A stretch of DNA of 64,000 nt from Nissolia schottii. Lineage: Eukaryota; Streptophyta; Magnoliopsida; Fabales; Fabaceae. The notes beneath the pieces are model-generated. The model did not search any database. It was given only the letters and a program-made list of their open reading frames with translations, and was not told the origin of the DNA. The translations under genes were made by a program, and so were the position numbers. Every line of letters starts with the position of its first letter. Positions within the stretch are counted from its first letter, which is position 1. Positions 10,860 to 21,330 of the stretch are shown here, piece by piece. The DNA lies in the NCBI GenBank assembly GCA_003254905.1, contig QANU01011207.1:1228716-1292715 (forward strand), written 5' to 3'.

Positions 10860-12119
10860 GTAAATGAGGCGTCTAACTAGGCGGCGATAAGCTGTTGGAT
10901 CATGAAGGGGTTAACCATCATCCTTAGATAGGCGCTATGAGTTGTCCATAGGGGTTTTCATTGGTCTGCAGGCAACTAAGGAAGCATCTTGGAGAATTTC
11001 CAATGCACTTTCTTTGTGATAAAGAGATACCTGAGGGATTCCTTGCAATTTCCAATCCCACAAAATACTTGGCTTCACCAAGGTCTTTTATCTTGAATTG
11101 TTCATTGAGGAACCTTTTCATATCAACAATAGCATGGAGGCTACTGCTGGCAATAAGTATGTCATCAACATACACTAGCAGTGCTGTAAATGAAGTGGAG
11201 CTGGACTTAATGAAAAGAGAATGATCAGAGTTAGATTTTACATAACCACAAGAAAGCAATGTTGTGGAAAATTTAGAAAACCATTGGCGGCTGGCTTGTT
11301 TAAGGCCATAGAGGGACTTTTGTAGGAGGCAAGCTTTGTTTGGGCCAGGAGCTAGAAAGCCTTGTGGAAGTTTCATGTATACTTCCTCATGGAGGTCCCC
11401 ATGGAAGAATGCATTATTGACATCGAGCTGATGCAAATGCCACTTCATAGTAGAGGTTAAGGTTAGCAACAACCTAACAGTAGACATTTTTGCCACAGGG
11501 CTGAAAATGTCCATATAATCTACACCATGTGTTTAGTTGTAGCCTTTTCAAACTAAACGGGATTTGTACCTCTCTATGCTGCCATCTGCTTTCAATTTCA
11601 CCTTGTCCACCCATTTGCAACCTATGGGATGTTTGCCAGGGGGTAGATCTACCAATTGCCAATTGTTGTTCAATTCTAATGCACTAATCTCAGCAGTCGT
11701 AGCTTCCCTCCAGCATGCATGTTTCACAGCCTCAGCAAAAGAATTAGGTTCTGATATGGTAGATAAGGTGAGGGCAAATTTGCTGTGACCAAGTGAGAGA
11801 TTGCCATATGACAGAACTGACTGAAGAGGATATGTTATGTTGGTATCAGGAAGTGAGTGTGTATCTGAGGGGTGTAGCAGATTACAGTGGTAATCTTGTA
11901 GGTATTGGGGTGCAGATTTTGGCCTAGATGACCTCCTAGGTTGCTGAGCATGTTGAGGCACTGATGGCGGCTGATCAGATTGCTGAATGATAACATCAGG
12001 AGTAGTGATATCAGCAAAGCTGTGGCTAGGGGGATGATCAGCAGGGTCAGCCTCTGAGCAAGCATATGAGTTAGATAGGTCAGGGAGCACAAATAGATCT
12101 TCCTGTTTTGATGAGGCAA
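10860..12119 (-). pseudogene. Copia reverse transcriptase
   Basis: The reverse transcriptase starts near 11700 with NNWQLVDLPPGKHPIGCKWV and continues with [40 protein letters not shown] and the catalytic box [11 protein letters not shown]. Stops around 11515-11550 interrupt the frame between the two halves, and more occur at 10860-10920. The stretch before it (about 11750-12119) is the proline- and serine-rich linker between integrase and reverse transcriptase. The YVDD residues are still present although the gene is dead. Confidence 0.92.
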
Positions 12120-13104
12120 GATAATGAAAAAAAAAACTTTCATAGAAATGAACATTTCTACTCATGAATATTTCTCTGCTAGAAATATCATATAGGATGA
12201 ATCCTTTTACACCAAGTCTATAGCCAAGAAAGATGCACTTTCTTGCTCGTGAATCAAGTTTGCTTATCTGTCTATGCAAGGAATTTGCAAAATCAAGGCA
12301 TCCAAATACTTTGATGAAGGACATGTCAGGATCCTTACCAAGTACCAAAGAGTGGGGGAAGCTATTTTTCAGTGTGGCAGAAGGGATCCTATTAATGATG
12401 AATGCTGCATGCTAGACTGCAAAGGACCAGAAGGCTAATGGTAGATGTGATTGAAGTAATAAGGCTCGAGTTAGATTGAGCAAGTGTTGATGTTTTCTCT
12501 CAACAATTGCATTCTGTTATGGAGTCTCCACACAAGATAATTGATGTATGATGCCCTTGGTAGAAAAGAACTGTCTCAATGCAAGCTCAGGGCCATTGTC
12601 ACTCCTAACTTTCTTGACCACTTTGCTGAATTGTGTTTCTACCATTGCAATGAATGATTTTATAGCCATTGCAGCCTCAGACTTGGATTTGAGTAAGTAG
12701 AGCCAAGTGTGTCTACTGTGATCATCCACCACAGTGAGGAAGAATTTGTGTCCCTGCATGGATGGGACTGGTAGTGGCCCAAAGATATCAACATGGATCA
12801 TATCAAAAATGCTATTGCACCTTGATGAACTCAAAGGAAATGGTAATGCTCTTTGCCTAGATAAATGGCAAATGTCACAAACAGTAGTAGCAGCAGAATT
12901 ACTAACAACAGCAGGAATGAAACTAAACTGTTTATGCATTAGATTTAACTTGTCCTTAGGTACATGACCAAGACAAAAATGCCACAAATCAAAATCCTGT
13001 TGTTGTACAAAATTCAAGGAATTGGGAATCACAAAAAAAGAATTACAAGATATAGGATCTTTAAGAATGTATAAGTGTTGAAAGCTTTTTTTCACTCTCG
13101 TCAT
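12120..13104 (-). pseudogene. Copia integrase
   Basis: The GAG-pre-integrase region has LWHFCLGH and CDICHLSRQ (the zinc-binding HHCC set). The catalytic core shows VDIFGPLP and VRSDNGPE. The frame then stops near 12520 within the ETP-QNAIVE block, where glutamine is expected, and again near 12415. The C-terminal part reads VFGCLDFANSL, SRARKCIFLGY and NVHFYES. Both stops are simple C-to-T type changes. Upstream it is cut from protease by the nested insertion. Confidence 0.92.
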
Positions 13105-14003
13105 TTAATATATATCCTTCTTTACAGCTTTCAAATCCTCAAAGGATCCAATTGCAGTATAGTCGGGTATACTCGTATCCACAGAAAGTTGCACAAATAC
13201 CATTCTTGAGTTTGTTAATTAAATAATATAGTGAAGGATTGGTAATTTGATTGATATTTAGATAAGTAAATAAATAACATAAAAGATAAATAGACAACAA
13301 ATCAGAGGTAGATCAGGAAGCTTATTGGGAATTGAATCTTATTATAGTTTCATGTATCCATTTACTCAATACATCAGAATTATCATTTCTTTGATTCCTC
13401 GGCACCAGTTCTTAACTTGTTCATCTCTTTCGAGCATGAAAAGATCATTAGGTTTCCTTTATTATGCTGTCAATTTCTTGCACAAAATTAACAAAGTAAA
13501 CCAACGTTATTTCATATGTTAAGACGACTAATAACCCTAACTCTATTTCTAGCAATTAGGTTTATCAGATGAATTGATTTAGTTCTAACTTTATGATGTT
13601 GTTCTCACGCGCAACAATGCAGTTTGAAATCACGTTTTAGGTAGCTAAGCTAAAACAAGCATTAAGCGTAAAATCGATTCAAGCAAATCATAGAAAGTGA
13701 TAGATTCATAAATGTAAAAGTTACATGGATACAATCATGCTATAATAATCATCAAAATCCCAACAACAAGAGGATTAGAAATCCATCTTACAAGAGAGAA
13801 TCTCAGAGGCAAGGTGATGGACGCTTACCATGACACGTTCTCACGCTGTCATGGCAACGATCACCGTGCCTCCTTGATCATTCTTGGCTCCTTCACTGAC
13901 CTCCTCTTTGTTGCAAACTAAGCCTAAATTTCGTGCTCTACACTAACAGAAATGTGTGTAAGAGTTGTGGAAGAAGTGATGATAGAATGAGAGCCTTGAG
14001 CAT

Positions 14004-14013
14004 CTATTTATAG
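14004..14013 (-). promoter_or_regulatory. TATA box of nested LTR
   Basis: CTATAAATAG on the minus strand, a near-perfect plant TATA box. It is followed by a pyrimidine-rich start-like region and preceded 17 bp away by the first palindrome of the array at 14031-14547. Confidence 0.5.
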
Positions 14014-14030
14014 GCCAAATCTGTCCAGGG

Positions 14031-14547
14031 CCGCTCAGCGGGTTGGTGGGGCCGCTCAACGGTGGTAGGTAATGACTGCTGGAGGCTAAGTCTTCAAAGG
14101 CGGCCGGTTTCTGGAAGGTTAGGTGGGGCCGCTCAGCGGTCTTAATCTTGACTTGATATCTGTAGCTCAAGTTATCGCATTTTTACTAACTCCTACGCAG
14201 AGCGGGCTCCCATACTTTTCTTGCCTTGTCATCCCTTTGCTCTATGCTTTTTGTCAAGTCCGCTCAGCGGCCTGGGTCCATCGCTGAGCGGTGCCTCTCT
14301 GATGGCCTTTCCTTTGGTCGTCTGTGGCTGCTGCTAGTGGCATGGTAGGTGCAACCGCTGAGCGGCATGGGTCCATCCGCTGAGCAGCGTCAGAACAGGG
14401 CGGCTACAGGCTGTTATGGAGGCTGCAGGCTTTTGCAGGGCGGTGCCAGGCTGTTGCGGCTGCAAGGCTCGCTGAGCGGTTTTGGGTCATCGCTGAACGG
14501 TCTTGTCTTGTTCTGTCGCTGAGCTGGCTATTGTTACCGCTGAGTGA
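14031..14547. repeat. Dispersed CCGCTGAGCGG palindrome array
   Basis: Eleven copies of the near-palindrome CCGCT(C/G)AGCGG or close variants begin at 14031, 14052, 14129, 14260, 14282, 14355, 14377, 14470, 14491, 14517 and 14537. The first four (nearest the TATA box) read CTCA on the plus strand and the other seven read TGA, so the orientation flips once. Spacing is irregular (13 to 131 bp), unlike a simple tandem repeat. The array sits just upstream of the minus-strand TATA box, so an enhancer-like role in U3 is plausible but inferred. Confidence 0.75.
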
Positions 14548-14764
14548 CTTCTCTTCTGAATTTGTCTTTTTGCTTCTTTTACCCTTTGTGCTTCTTGCTT
14601 CATTTCTCGTGGATTTTTCTTTGATATTGTCCCTTTTATAAGCTTGCATCCACTTTTAGATTATATTAGAAATCCTACAAAAGTAGGGAATTTAGTCAGA
14701 TAATACATTAAAACCTAAGCAGATAGGTGTCATTTTACTGGTTGAATTTGCGTAAATATGACAC

Positions 14765-15120
14765 TTAACAATAAGCCATGCTCCACATTAGCAAGTCCAA
14801 TCTCCTCCATGTTGCGGCAATCTTGAATTGCACAAGAATCAAAACAAACTCTAATAATGCAATCATTATCAAGGCACAATTTGGTGATGGCTATCAAATT
14901 GAATTCAAAGTTAGGAATAAAGAGGACATTAGTGAGACAAAGCCTGTTATTGAAAATGATGGTGCCTGCGATATGAGAGATTAAAGACTGCCTATTTGGT
15001 AAAGAAATGGTGATTGGTGGATCAAGGGTCCTATGAGAAGTGAAAAAATCCATAGAACAACAAATATGGTCAGTAGCCCCCGAGTCTACGATCCATGGGA
15101 TGTTAACTAAGCTACCTGAA
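14765..15120 (-). pseudogene. Copia aspartic protease
   Basis: The minus strand reads IPWIVDSGATDHIC (the catalytic DSGAT codons at 15072-15086) and continues through typical Copia protease sequence, ending FNLIAITKLC and EIGLANVEHGL. Copia protease cuts the Gag-Pol polyprotein. It is cut from integrase by the nested insertion and separated from gag by a stop near 15170. Confidence 0.9.
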
Positions 15121-15170
15121 ACTCCATTGTTTGCTAGGTTAACATGAGCTGATGCAATTGATCCAGGCTC

Positions 15171-16224
15171 CTAAATGAAGGCCAGCGGACTTTGGTATTG
15201 ATCAACGATGAAACCAAATTGAACTGATTTGTCAGAGGCAAATTTAGTGGAATCAGGAGCAGATCCACTTGCTGAATCAGAGGTCACTACATTGACACGT
15301 TTGTTGTTAGACTTGAACTTGTATCTGGTAGGATACCCGTGCTTCTTATAGCACTCTTCCACGGTATGGCCACGAAAGCCACAGTGGGTGCATTTCTTGC
15401 CCTTGAAGGAACCACCAGATTGTTTATCAGAACTGGACTGATTTGTGGAGTTGGAGAAGTTTAGCATTAGCTTGCTGTCAGAGGAGCAAGAAAGCTGCCT
15501 TTCATGATGGATAACGAGTGAGAAAATTCGGTTTAATGGAGGTAAGGGATCCATGAGAAGGATTTGAGAGCGTATGATATGAAAAGACTCATTCAGTCCC
15601 TTCAAGAATTTTATCGCACGATCAGCATTGAGTTGTACTTTCATTGCAGAAACAGCACCACAAGAACAGGGAATGGCACAAGTGCAAGATGGTAAAGGTC
15701 TGAATACATCGAGTTCGTCCCATAACACTTTCAATTTGATAAAAAATTTGGTGACAGGAAGATCACCTTGGCGAAGGGATGCTATCTCTTCTTGTAGATC
15801 AGTAATGCGAAAGAGATCACCCTGGGAAAAACGATCTTGCAATTCCTGCCACACGTCACAGGCCTTGTCAATCCATATCACACTCTGAGCAATTGATGCA
15901 TTAATGGCACGGATTAGCCATGATAGAACCATGTGATTGCACGTTCCCAATTAGCAAACTGAGGGGAATTCTTTGCAGGAGTTGTGATGGAGCCATCAAC
16001 GAAAGCAAGCTTGTTCTTGGACAAGAGAGCCATTTTCATGGCGCGGGACCAGCTATGGTAATTTGGTCTAGTGAGGAGGGAAGAGACCAGAACGAGAGAT
16101 CGATTCTCGTTTGGGTGTAGGTAATATCAAGAGAGAGGATCCAAAGCATGATTAGGAGGTACCATACCCGAGGTGATGCTTGAGGAATCCATGGCTGCCA
16201 TGAAAGAAATGGTTGAAGTTGCAA
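15171..16224 (-). pseudogene. Copia gag (nucleocapsid)
   Basis: The N-terminal part lies at 16224-16036 with MALLSKNKLAFVDGS; a one-base shift near 15960 leads to the second open part, which starts CNHMVLSWLIRAI. The zinc knuckle CTHCGFRGHTVEEC (CX2CX4HX4C) lies near 15350-15400. The order (retrotransposon gag domain, then knuckle) is standard for plant Copia. Gag would package the element RNA. The frameshift makes it non-functional. Confidence 0.88.
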
Positions 16225-16258
16225 GAAATGGTTGAGGATTTTAGAGCGGAAGCAATGT

Positions 16259-16275
16259 GAGAAACAATGATACCA
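16259..16275 (-). promoter_or_regulatory. Copia primer-binding site (initiator Met tRNA type)
   Basis: Directly inside the 5' LTR the minus strand reads TGGTATCATTG. The first eight bases match the usual plant PBS TGGTATCA, complementary to the 3' end of initiator tRNA-Met; the match then decays. Confidence 0.75.
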
Positions 16276-16535
16276 TGATAGAAATGGAAATGGAGAGTGA
16301 GAAAGAAAAGTTGGAGAGAAAATTCTGAATTGATTAAATTGATTGAAGGCATGAACAAAACCTTGTATATATACATATCAATTTCCCATCAGTAGAGAAA
16401 CTTGCAGCGCAAGGGACCTTTGGTGAATTACCAGAGGTAACTAACTTAACCTCCTAATTGCCTACAGCTGTCATAACTTTATAACCAGCTCTAACTAACC
16501 ATCATCCACCTTGTGTGGATGGTTATTTGTTTACA
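16276..16535 (-). repeat. Copia 5' LTR
   Basis: A 260-bp partner of the LTR at 9946-10205. It ends at ACTAA (16536-16540), matching the left flank exactly. Confidence 0.93.
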
Positions 16536-16540
16536 ACTAA

Positions 16541-17496
16541 CAATTTAAACTTTTTGGATACACGATTTTTGACATGATATTAAAACTTCTATAGCTAAAC
16601 GATTATTAATTTAGAGTTTTGTCCTATTAATACTCCCATTCTTCTAAATAAACCAGATGAATTTTTTAGTTAGATATGTGATATATCTAATATAAAAATA
16701 TTATTTGTACACCTAAAAGATTGACATCTTTGTAGACTCAGACAAAAAAATAAATATTATAAAATAAAGAAAAAATATTACAAAATAGAAAAACAAACAT
16801 TATTATCGAACATTTATGTGTGCACAAACACACGTACATTTAATATTATTTGTTTATGTATTTAATAATGTTTATTTCTCTATACAAAGTGTTAATTTTT
16901 GTTGTTTATAAATAACAAGACTTATGTTAATATTATTAATGTTAGCTTCATTTTCAAAATTCTTTTTGCTTGAGGAGACTTGTTAAATTATAAAATCAAA
17001 TACACTTTACAAAGCAAATTTACTAGTAAAACAAGATTATCGACATTGTAACACACGATTTCCAAAACATAGATTCATTATCGACATAACTAATTTTTTT
17101 AATAGTTAAAACAAGATTATCTCTCTTCTCTCTTTATATAAAATTTGTGTGCAAATATCATTGAATATGATATCAATTTAGGAAATTTATGCAACTTCTT
17201 ATAGAAATATATTTTGGCAACATTAAAGTTTAAAGATAAAGCATTGAACGAAAGAAGTTAGAAAAAGAAAAGTGGAGAGGTCAAGTATCTTAAAAGCTAG
17301 CTTGTAAAAACTAAAAGCAATACAAAATTTAGGCAAGTTTACATTTTTCTAAGAAGTTGAGGGTCCACTCTTTGGCTTCAAATCAAGTTTGAAATTTCAT
17401 GGTCGCCTCAGGTATTGTTGGATGTAGGGATAAGGGATAACTTTTTATTTTAAGCAAATATTATCATGATAAAATATAAAAATAGTTATCATGTAC
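16541..17496. other. AT-rich intergenic DNA
   Basis: No reading frame of note. A small region near 16820-16835 (GTGTGCACAAACACAC) can fold into a short hairpin. Otherwise I see nothing. Confidence 0.5.
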
Positions 17497-17505
17497 CACA
17501 ATAAA

Positions 17506-17882
17506 GTGATTTCTCCTGTGCCTTATAGGATATTTATCCATTTTCACTAAATTTATTTTTTTAACCATTTTTAAAATTAAATTACTTTGCCATCATTTCA
17601 TATTTTTTTATGATCTTGACAAAGCTTTCACTAGTTAAACCATTGAAACAAATAACTTATAGGAGATTTATAAATTCAAGAGTCATTTGAGCTCATGATA
17701 TACTTTTTTACAACTATTTTATTAAAAAATATTAATTTATTACATTAGATCATATGCCACATCAATATATTTGATAATAAAATAATAACAAAATTCAATG
17801 AGTTTAATTTTAAAAATTATTAAAAATGAATAAATTTATTAAGAATGGACAAATACCCAATGGAACACCAGAGAAACCACCT
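17506..17882. mobile_element. MITE copy B
   Basis: The ends form an imperfect TIR: GTGATTTCTCCTGTG at the left and GTGGTTTCTCTGGTG read inward from the right, about 24 of 34 bases matching. Flanks CACAATAAA (17497-17505) and CACAATAAT (17883-17891) match in eight of nine positions, suggesting a 9-bp duplication and so a Mutator-type MITE. The interior is about two-thirds identical by eye to copy A at 5540-5933. Confidence 0.75.
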
Positions 17883-18134
17883 CACAATAATCATCATCTT
17901 TTATTTATTTTTATAAACATTGTATACATGCATTTAGAAATTTAAAAAATGCACCACCAATAGGCACACGATCCTAGGTAAACTTTAAAAAGCTTTCTCA
18001 AAATCTTATCACATTCTTAAAAATATAGTCATGAGAATGCAATATTTTTATGTTTGGTTCAATGTTTTAAAAAATATTGTCTAGTAACTTGCATCCTTAA
18101 GAATGAAAATTGTCTCATTTATTCTTACCTCCCC

Positions 18135-18680
18135 CTATGGGATTGTTGGATTCCCATCAGATTTGAATGTTTTGAGACATGAAAAAACCAAATTGCCCTT
18201 AAACTTTCTACACCCTTGGCCGACACCATTTGCCAGTCGACCATTGCCGACTATTGATTGCCCACCATCGACCGGTGATGAATCACTAATGGTTGGCGAC
18301 AGACCACCGATGGTCAGCAACAGACCACTGTTGGCCGACGACAAACCACTGTCAGTCCATGCTAGACTACCGTCAGACAATGATAGACTACTATCAAACA
18401 ACGATGGACCACCATTGGACGGCAACGGACCACCGTCGAACGGTGACGGACCATAGTTGGATGGCGGCACACCACTGCCAGACGGCACCGGACCACTGCT
18501 TGATAGTGACGAACCACCACTAGGAAGCATCAGATCACTGTCGAGGAACGTTGGATCACTGCAAGGCAGCGCTAGACCATCGTGGGGTGGCGTTAGACCA
18601 CTGCCGGGCAGCACCAAACCACCATCGGTCCGTATTGGACCATCGTCTACATACATCGATTTATCATGAGTATTTTTCAA
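18135..18680 (-). CDS. Hypothetical heptad-repeat ORF (probably not a gene)
   Basis: An uninterrupted minus-strand frame of 181 codons covers the 21-bp minisatellite. Because the period is a multiple of three, the product is a chain of heptads of the type DGGLVLP, GSGLTPP, NGGPSLF. It has no signal peptide or known domain. Plus-strand frames through the same repeat are also long, which is expected of a repeat whose unit lacks stops, so openness alone is weak evidence. I see no promoter and the flanks look transposon-like. I do not recognise it. Confidence 0.15.
   Translation of the reverse strand: MKNTHDKSMYVDDGPIRTDGGLVLPGSGLTPPHDGLALPCSDPTFLDSDLMLPSGGSSLSSSGPVPSGSGVPPSNYGPSPFDGGPLPSNGGPSLFDSSLSLSDGSLAWTDSGLSSANSGLLLTIGGLSPTISDSSPVDGGQSIVGNGRLANGVGQGCRKFKGNLVFSCLKTFKSDGNPTIP
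18238..18657. repeat. 21-bp minisatellite, about 20 units
   Basis: Units such as GGACCACCGTCGAACGGTGAC follow each other every 21 bp from 18238 to 18657. Individual units differ at many positions, yet I count no indel that breaks the register. The array is GC-rich compared with its AT-rich flanks. Confidence 0.88.
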
Positions 18681-18989
18681 AAAAATATGTTATAATCCCA
18701 TGAATGTTTCTAAGAGTTCACTGCAACTAAACTCCTTTAAAACATATTCTTAAGAAATCTTTTTCCTAGGAATAGCATTCCTGGGAATAATATTCTCGAG
18801 AATAAAGAAGATTTTACAAACCACATACCCCATAATGTCAGTCACTCGAATTATAAAGTTACTATTTGGGGGGGGGGAATTAATCTAATAATCATGATGC
18901 GAAATTGCATCAAACAATTCCTAAAATAAAAAGAAAAGGAAATACTACTCCTCTGTTTTCCTTTAAAATCCACAATCCAAACATACCTT

Positions 18990-21246
18990 ATAATTGATTT
19001 GACTGTACACCTAATACAACATGAATTATGAGTAGATATTTGTCTGTCTAAATATATCTAGAGTTTAATTGATATATAATTGTCGCTCAATTAATTCATT
19101 TTATATGCATGAATTTTAAGTAATTGCTTGTGGAAATTAATAATTTTTATTTTTATGTGATAATATCTAATCAAATGAAGTGTATAACAATTAAACTCAT
19201 TATTTACAGAGCTCGTTAATTTCCCTTTGTTGCTGGTATATATCTTTATGCTAGCTAATTATGGATAGAATTAAGCACAATCATTTTTGCTAGGCCTGCC
19301 AATTACAAAAGCAACAGACACGAACACCAATTTGAAAGAATCAGATCCTGTGATGTGTCCAACTTTTTTCTCCCTGGTGATGGAAATTTTGTAGTAGCAC
19401 TGGAAGATTGAACATTAGAGATCAAAGGTTTTATAGTGCATATCCACTCAACTTTCTTAGTGCTTTCATAATGGTGCCAAAAAAATTGATGGGATAGATG
19501 AGGCCAATTGTCCTTTCCTTTGCCAATGGAAACACTGTAATGCAAATCCCACTGGCATGGGGGGGGGGGGGGGGAAACCAAATTCACCAGTGATATCAAA
19601 CATGTAGCAAGCACTAAGACTAGGATCTCTTTTTTTCTTATGAGACGTATGAGACTAACATAAAAATCTTTGTACGATATGTTTGTTAGGATATAAAATC
19701 AAATGTCTTGAAGCATTTAAACATACCAGAGAGAGACACGTATGTTGAATTTAACCAATCAAATACTAGGGATTTGGAACACGTGTACTGATAATAATAT
19801 AAAACAATATTATCATTAACATAACTTCTTGAACTCATGTTTATTGAATGAGCCCAACAGTAGAAGCGGAAACGTTTTGGAACAAGAGAACCAACATTTT
19901 CTCATTCTTTTCTTATAGAATCAGTCATCAAGGTGGAGCTGTGCCGTTAAGAGATGTTAGAGTAGTGTTAGAATTTTGTCCTTTTAGTTTCTATTTATAA
20001 TAATTTGATCATATCCATCACAAGACCTAATTACTCTGAACTTCTGCACTGTATATTAGCTTACTCACAATTGGACATTTAGCCCAATAATGCATGGTGA
20101 CAATTAGGCCATTCATCCAAACCCGTGTTATAAAATTAAATTCCTTCGATCAATAGCCAAATTGACTGAAAATTCTAACAATGTAACTAATTACAATTTT
20201 TGTTTTGTTTTATTTACCTGAACTCACTACAATTTGCTCAAATTTGTGTGTAACAGAGACTTCACTCAAAATAAAAACTTTGAAATTAAGATTGTGAACC
20301 TAATTACGTAAATTGGAATGGTTGGTGTCAGGTCACATTAAAGCCAATTCAACAAGTGGTAAGCATAATTTGCTGCTTACCATTTCTCATTCTTTTTTAT
20401 TCAACTGAATTTTCACTATGGTGTGTCTATTCACAGTTTGAAGTTCAAATAATTTCTGCTTAAGAGGTATACTAAAGATAAAAATCTATTACTATAATAT
20501 AATACATGCACCTTTAATGGAATCATTTGTCTCAATTTTTGTGTTTCCTTCTTTGTCCATCCACTTAGAATTTGACACATGCGAAATCATGAGTGATTTT
20601 AAAAAAGATGATTTGAGAAGAAACATAAACAATAAAACTAACAATCGCTTTTAGTCTGGGTGGAACGAGTTGAACTCCCTTAAACATAGATTTAGGGTTC
20701 GATCTTGAGATTTATGTATATGAAAACATTGTAAGAAGAGGTACTCGCTTAGTTGTCTAATCATATTTAAGAGATTAGTCTCTCACTTATCGAGTGAGGG
20801 GATATACACTCAATAAGTCATATTATAATTTTACGCTCTCAAATTAAATTCTAAAAGAGGATTTCAATCCAACTACACCTAGCAACATGATTGCTTCATT
20901 GCACTATGTGTTTTAGTGCTTGCCAAAGGTTCCCCCCTCTTGATTCCTGCTATAAAAAATAAAAAAAAAAAAATAAAAAAAAAAAACATCACATTTTGTG
21001 TGTCCTCTCACACAGTATCTTTGTTGTTGCCTCGGCCATACAAAGGTACAATCTTAGCACGCGTCAATGAATCCCAACTATGCCCCTTCAACATTGAAAA
21101 CTACACTAGTGCCTAATGATTAAACCTTTTTCCATTTGAATGGGCCAAATTGGTGCAAATTTGATGTCTCCAGACGTATAAAGGGCAAAGCTAGAGAAAG
21201 AGAAAAAAGCATAAAAACCATTACTAAATATTGAGTTCAAGAACTC
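18990..21246. other. Intergenic region with SINE-like fragment
   Basis: A minus open frame at 19303-19614 (103 codons) includes a run of G/C near 19560-19574 and resembles nothing I know. Around 20645-20860 the sequence GGGTTCGATCTTGAG looks like a tRNA B box with a possible A box 40 bp upstream, so a decayed SINE is possible. A-runs occur at 20955-20985. No gene is supported. Confidence 0.35.
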
Positions 21247-21253
21247 TATATAT
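21247..21253 (+). promoter_or_regulatory. Candidate TATA box of the WAT1 gene
   Basis: TATATAT located 84 bp before the ATG at 21331, a typical distance for a plant gene with a short leader. Position is the only support. Confidence 0.4.
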
Positions 21254-21330
21254 TGAACACGTTTTCCTTGTTTAGAAGCCACATTCAAAGTTGGCAAAGA
21301 GGTGTAGCACACAAACAAAAAAAATAAGAA

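Larger units (their letters stand above)
13110..14770 (-). mobile_element. Nested LTR-like insertion inside Copia pol
   Basis: About 1.65 kb of unrelated DNA separates the Copia protease end (EHGL near 14780) from its integrase start. On the minus strand it starts near TGTCATATTTACGC and contains a good TATA box (CTATAAATAG, 14004-14013) followed by likely transcribed sequence, so it looks like a solo or truncated LTR with its U3 at higher coordinates. TTAAG and TTAAA next to the two presumed edges may be a decayed target duplication. Neither edge is certain to the base, and no internal retrotransposon genes are present. Confidence 0.55.
9946..16535 (-). mobile_element. Full-length Ty1/Copia LTR retrotransposon (inactive)
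   Basis: A 6590-bp element with two 260-bp LTRs, flanked by the exact 5-bp target duplication ACTAA (9941-9945 and 16536-16540). The minus-strand order is LTR, primer-binding site, gag, protease, integrase, reverse transcriptase, RNase H, polypurine tract, LTR. Integrase before reverse transcriptase defines Copia. The coding region is broken by many stops, several consistent with CAA or CAG changing to TAA or TAG, plus indels, and by a nested insertion between protease and integrase. I count about 14 mismatches between the LTRs (about 5%), 12 of them transitions, so the insertion is moderately old. Confidence 0.95.

Noticed and set aside
19303-19614. Minus-strand 103-codon frame as a gene
   Set aside because: It contains a long G/C homopolymer, has no recognised motif and no promoter.
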